From contig DATGJP010000005.1 of NCBI GenBank assembly GCA_035295125.1, positions 1 to 7,532 of the forward strand: a DNA stretch of 7,532 nucleotides. Reading direction: 5' to 3'. The notes under the pieces are model-generated. The model searched no databases. It was not told where the DNA came from and saw only the letters and a program-made list of their open reading frames with translations. This stretch comes from JAICMB01 sp035295125. Its GTDB lineage: Bacteria > Acidobacteriota > Terriglobia > Bryobacterales > Bryobacteraceae. Of the stretch, positions 5,707-7,532 are shown piece by piece (the stretch's first letter is position 1; each line of letters starts with the position of its first letter). The translations under genes and the position numbers were made by a program.

Positions 5707-7062
5707 ATGAGTACGAACAAAGATGGACAAGGTCCTGTAAACCGTCGCGCCTTCCTAACAACCATACCGGCAATCGCGGTTACACCCCTGGCTTCCGCCG
5801 GAGAAACGCAAACGCTTGCGCTCAACGGGGGAACGCCCGTACGAACCACTCCGTTGACGACTGCGTTTCCCGGCACGCAGTTCTACGATGAACAGGAGCG
5901 GACGGAACTGACGGAAGCCTATGAGACGCACAGCCTCTTTCGCTTCTATGGTCCAAAGACACCGCAAAAAGTCGCCAAGCTCGAAGAGGAACTCGCGGCG
6001 TTTCTGGGCACGAAACACGTCTTGGGGGTAACCTCCGGAACTGCGGCTTTGCACTGCGCCCTGACCGCGCTGGGCGTCGGTCCGGGGGACGAGGTGATTC
6101 TCCCGGCCTGGACCTGGCACTCCTGCTACACGGCGGTTCTGCTCACCGGCGCACTGCCGGTCTTCGCCGAGTCGGACGAGTCCTTCATGATCGATCCTAA
6201 CGACATCGAAGCCCGGATCACGCCACAAACCAAAGTGATCATGGCCGTGCATCTGTTCGGTGCGCCCGCCGATATGGGCCGCATTCTGCCGTTGGCACGC
6301 CAGCACGGCCTGAAAGTCTTGGAGGACGCGGCTGAAAGCGCAGGCGCCCAATACCGGGGCAAGCGCGTGGGGACCTTGGCCGACATCGGCATTTTCAGTT
6401 TCCAGATCCACAAGATGATTACCGCAGGGGAGGGCGGCGCCGTCGTCACTAACGATCCCTTACTCTACGAACGTGCCATTCGGTTTCACGACCTCGGCAG
6501 TGTGCGGCCATACCATCAGAAACTGCTGGGCGAACTCCATATGCCGTGGTTTATGGGCATCAATTACCGCATGAATGAAATGACGGGTGCAGTAATGCGT
6601 GCCCAATTGCGGAAACTGGATACCATCATCGCCCGGCATCGCGAGAATTCGCGCTTCATCAGAGAGCGAATTCAAGAATTGCCGCGGGTTCAGTTGCGGC
6701 ATAGTAATGATCTAGCCGGTGAGATCGGCTGGACTATCGACCTGCTGCTGCCGGACCAAAAGGTTCGCGACCGGTTCGTCGCTGGAATGAGGGCCGAGAA
6801 TGTGCCGATCGGGCCGCCTAGCGCAGCTACGCCGCTCCCACGATTTCCGTACATCGAGAACAAAGCCGTTCCACATCCGGCTTGGCCCACCTTCAATTCG
6901 CCCCGGGGAAAGGAGATTCGGTACGGGGCCGCCTCCTGCCCGCGCACTATGGATCTGTTTAATCGCGCAGCTACACTCACGATCGGTCCGAAATATTCCA
7001 AGAGCGATTTGCAGGACATGGTTGCCGCGGTCAAGAAGGTGCATAAGGCCTTCTTAAGCTGA
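5707..7062 (+). CDS. DegT/DnrJ/EryC1/StrS family aminotransferase with twin-arginine leader
   Basis: A 451-aa PLP-dependent fold-type I aminotransferase of the sugar aminotransferase group, which moves an amino group (usually from Glu or Gln) to a keto-sugar or keto-cyclitol. The N-terminus has a Tat-like leader: NRRAFL (12-17), then a hydrophobic stretch ending near ASA (29-31). Next come LNGGTPVRTTP (39-49, typical of the StsC/AHBA-synthase-like branch), the phosphate-binding TSGT (109-112), PAWTWHS from 133, EDAAES with D207 for the pyridine nitrogen, FSFQIHKMITAGEGG with the Schiff-base lysine K236, and NYRMNE (286-291). All key residues are present, so it should be active. ATG 5707 is preferred over TTG 5677 because GAGG at 5693-5696 lies 10 nt upstream and the RR then falls at a normal position. 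It follows the dead receptor by ~100 bp on the same strand. If the leader works, the enzyme would act outside the cytoplasm, which is odd for a PLP enzyme. Substrate unknown. Confidence 0.92.
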   Translation: MSTNKDGQGPVNRRAFLTTIPAIAVTPLASAGETQTLALNGGTPVRTTPLTTAFPGTQFYDEQERTELTEAYETHSLFRFYGPKTPQKVAKLEEELAAFLGTKHVLGVTSGTAALHCALTALGVGPGDEVILPAWTWHSCYTAVLLTGALPVFAESDESFMIDPNDIEARITPQTKVIMAVHLFGAPADMGRILPLARQHGLKVLEDAAESAGAQYRGKRVGTLADIGIFSFQIHKMITAGEGGAVVTNDPLLYERAIRFHDLGSVRPYHQKLLGELHMPWFMGINYRMNEMTGAVMRAQLRKLDTIIARHRENSRFIRERIQELPRVQLRHSNDLAGEIGWTIDLLLPDQKVRDRFVAGMRAENVPIGPPSAATPLPRFPYIENKAVPHPAWPTFNSPRGKEIRYGAASCPRTMDLFNRAATLTIGPKYSKSDLQDMVAAVKKVHKAFLS

Positions 7063-7128
7063 TCACGTCATGGCCAGGGCACGTGGCAGGGTCTATTTCT
7101 CTCCGCCTTCGAGGTCCCTTAAGCGGCG

Positions 7129-7308
7129 CTAGTGGATTTCGGCGACGTGCAGCAGACGGGAGATGGCCTCCACTACCTGATCCAGCCTGCTGACAACCTG
7201 GTCCATGCGCCGGTCGCGCTCGCGGTTTTCGTGCGCCATCAGTTCCACGGTTTGGGTAAGCGCTTCGTGCCGCTCCACGAGTTTCTCCAGCCTCTCGTCG
7301 ATGTTCAT
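7129..7308 (-). CDS. Small coiled-coil protein, 59 aa
   Basis: A complete short gene from ATG 7308-7306 to TAG 7131-7129, preceded by a strong GGAGG (plus-strand CCTCC 7315-7319) with 6-nt spacing. The protein starts MNIDERLEKLVERHEALTQT. Positions 3, 7, 10, 14, 17, 21, 24, 28, 31, 35, 38, 42, 45, 49 and 52 are I, L, L, H, L, V, M, N, R, M, V, L, V, I, L: an unbroken a/d heptad pattern with three to four polar positions in the middle (H14, N28, R31). It is highly charged, has no signal peptide, membrane segment or cysteine, and probably forms a cytoplasmic dimeric or trimeric helix. Short MNIxERLEKLxERHEALTQ-type proteins are, as I recall, frequent in Solibacter-like genomes, with unknown function. 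It is convergent with the aminotransferase, 66 bp away, and lies downstream of a terminator on its own strand, so it is probably transcribed alone. Confidence 0.82.
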   Translation of the reverse strand: MNIDERLEKLVERHEALTQTVELMAHENRERDRRMDQVVSRLDQVVEAISRLLHVAEIH

Positions 7309-7314
7309 CTTGTT

Positions 7315-7319
7315 CCTCC
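7315..7319 (-). promoter_or_regulatory. Shine-Dalgarno of the 59-aa coiled-coil gene
   Basis: Minus-strand GGAGG, six bases before ATG 7308-7306, is close to ideal. It is the main reason to treat this sub-60-codon frame as a real gene. Confidence 0.8.
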
Positions 7320-7388
7320 CCTCATCATACTGGCGAAACAGCCAGGGGGCTTCCAGGTCCGGCCACCGCCCACTTTCACTTCCGATAA

Positions 7389-7403
7389 CAGATATTATGT
7401 CAA
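7389..7403 (-). promoter_or_regulatory. AT-rich promoter candidate for the 59-aa gene
   Basis: Reading leftwards, TTGACATAATATCTG (7403-7389) is the only AT-rich strip between the terminator and the small gene. TTGACA could be a -35 box, but no good -10 follows at 16-18 bp. Alternatively CATAAT is a -10 with a weak -35. About 80 nt of leader would then precede the start codon. The exact boxes are uncertain. Confidence 0.25.
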
Positions 7404-7418
7404 CTTAAGCTCCTTCCT

Positions 7419-7458
7419 AAAAAATTGGGCCCGGTCGCGGCAGAGGCACACCAGGCCC
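7419..7458 (-). terminator. Intrinsic terminator, leftward
   Basis: On the minus strand GGGCCTGGT (7458-7450) pairs with ACCGGGCCC (7435-7427) as a 9-bp stem with one G-T pair and a 14-nt loop. AATTTTTT follows at 7426-7419. The T-tract is present only in the minus-strand direction. It sits about 37 bp after the stop of the gene entering from the right edge and insulates the 59-aa gene from it. Confidence 0.75.
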
Positions 7459-7494
7459 GAGGGAAGAAATTGTAGAATTCGCGATCCGGCCGAT

Positions 7495-7532
7495 CTAACG
7501 CCGGCCGCTGTGCCCGCCCCCACCACCGTGCG
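7495..7532 (-). CDS. C-terminal end of a Gly/His-rich protein (cut by right edge)
   Basis: The minus strand enters from the right edge with the codons HGGGGGHSGRR followed by TAG at 7497-7495. Glycine/histidine-rich low-complexity tails are common in small acidobacterial secreted or RNA-binding proteins. With only 11 residues no family can be named. The intrinsic terminator 37 bp downstream on the same strand supports a real gene end here. The same bases in another minus frame also stay open to TAA at about 7397, which lacks that support. Confidence 0.4.
   Translation of the reverse strand, partial: HGGGGGHSGRR

Noticed and set aside
7205..7408. Plus-strand 67-aa ORF
   Set aside because: It is antisense to the 59-aa coiled-coil gene, which has a strong ribosome binding site and heptad pattern; the plus frame is Ser/Arg-rich shadow sequence.

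Overview
The window most likely comes from an acidobacterium of the Solibacter/Bryobacterales type. This is inferred from gene content: a large Oar-like TonB-dependent receptor with an N-terminal carboxypeptidase-regulatory-like domain, remains of a second one, a DegT-type aminotransferase with a twin-arginine leader, and moderately GC-rich codon use. No rRNA or other phylogenetic marker is present.

Layout. (1) 1-137: the 5' end of a transposase gene on the minus strand, running off the left edge, with the end of its insertion sequence, which carries two near-identical 19-bp repeats. (2) 196-3669: an intact 1157-aa TonB-dependent receptor whose start lies about 58 bp from the IS end. (3) 3670-3884: a spacer with one doubtful minus-strand ORF. 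(4) 3885-5605: a graveyard of three broken genes. These are a GntR/FCD regulator with two frameshifts (plus strand), a C-terminal fragment of a ceramidase-like enzyme with a 67-bp tandem duplication and a frameshift (minus strand), and the C-terminal ~245 codons of a second TonB-dependent receptor with a frameshift (plus strand). (5) 5707-7062: an intact Tat-leader DegT/DnrJ/EryC1/StrS aminotransferase. (6) 7129-7308: an intact 59-codon coiled-coil gene on the minus strand with a strong ribosome binding site. (7) 7419-7532: an intrinsic terminator facing left and the last codons of a Gly/His-rich minus-strand gene entering from the right edge.

How the parts may have worked together (inference): a GntR/FCD regulator, an outer-membrane receptor, a secreted hydrolase-like protein and a DegT aminotransferase would suit an uptake and catabolism locus for a sugar, amino-sugar or cyclitol-like compound. 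Regulator, hydrolase and second receptor have decayed; only the aminotransferase and the left-hand receptor remain intact, and the left receptor may now depend on a promoter at the IS junction. I found no CRISPR array, tRNA, rRNA or riboswitch, and no clearly new multi-gene system. The most notable items are the exported-type aminotransferase, the heptad-perfect 59-aa protein and the rearranged pseudogene block.
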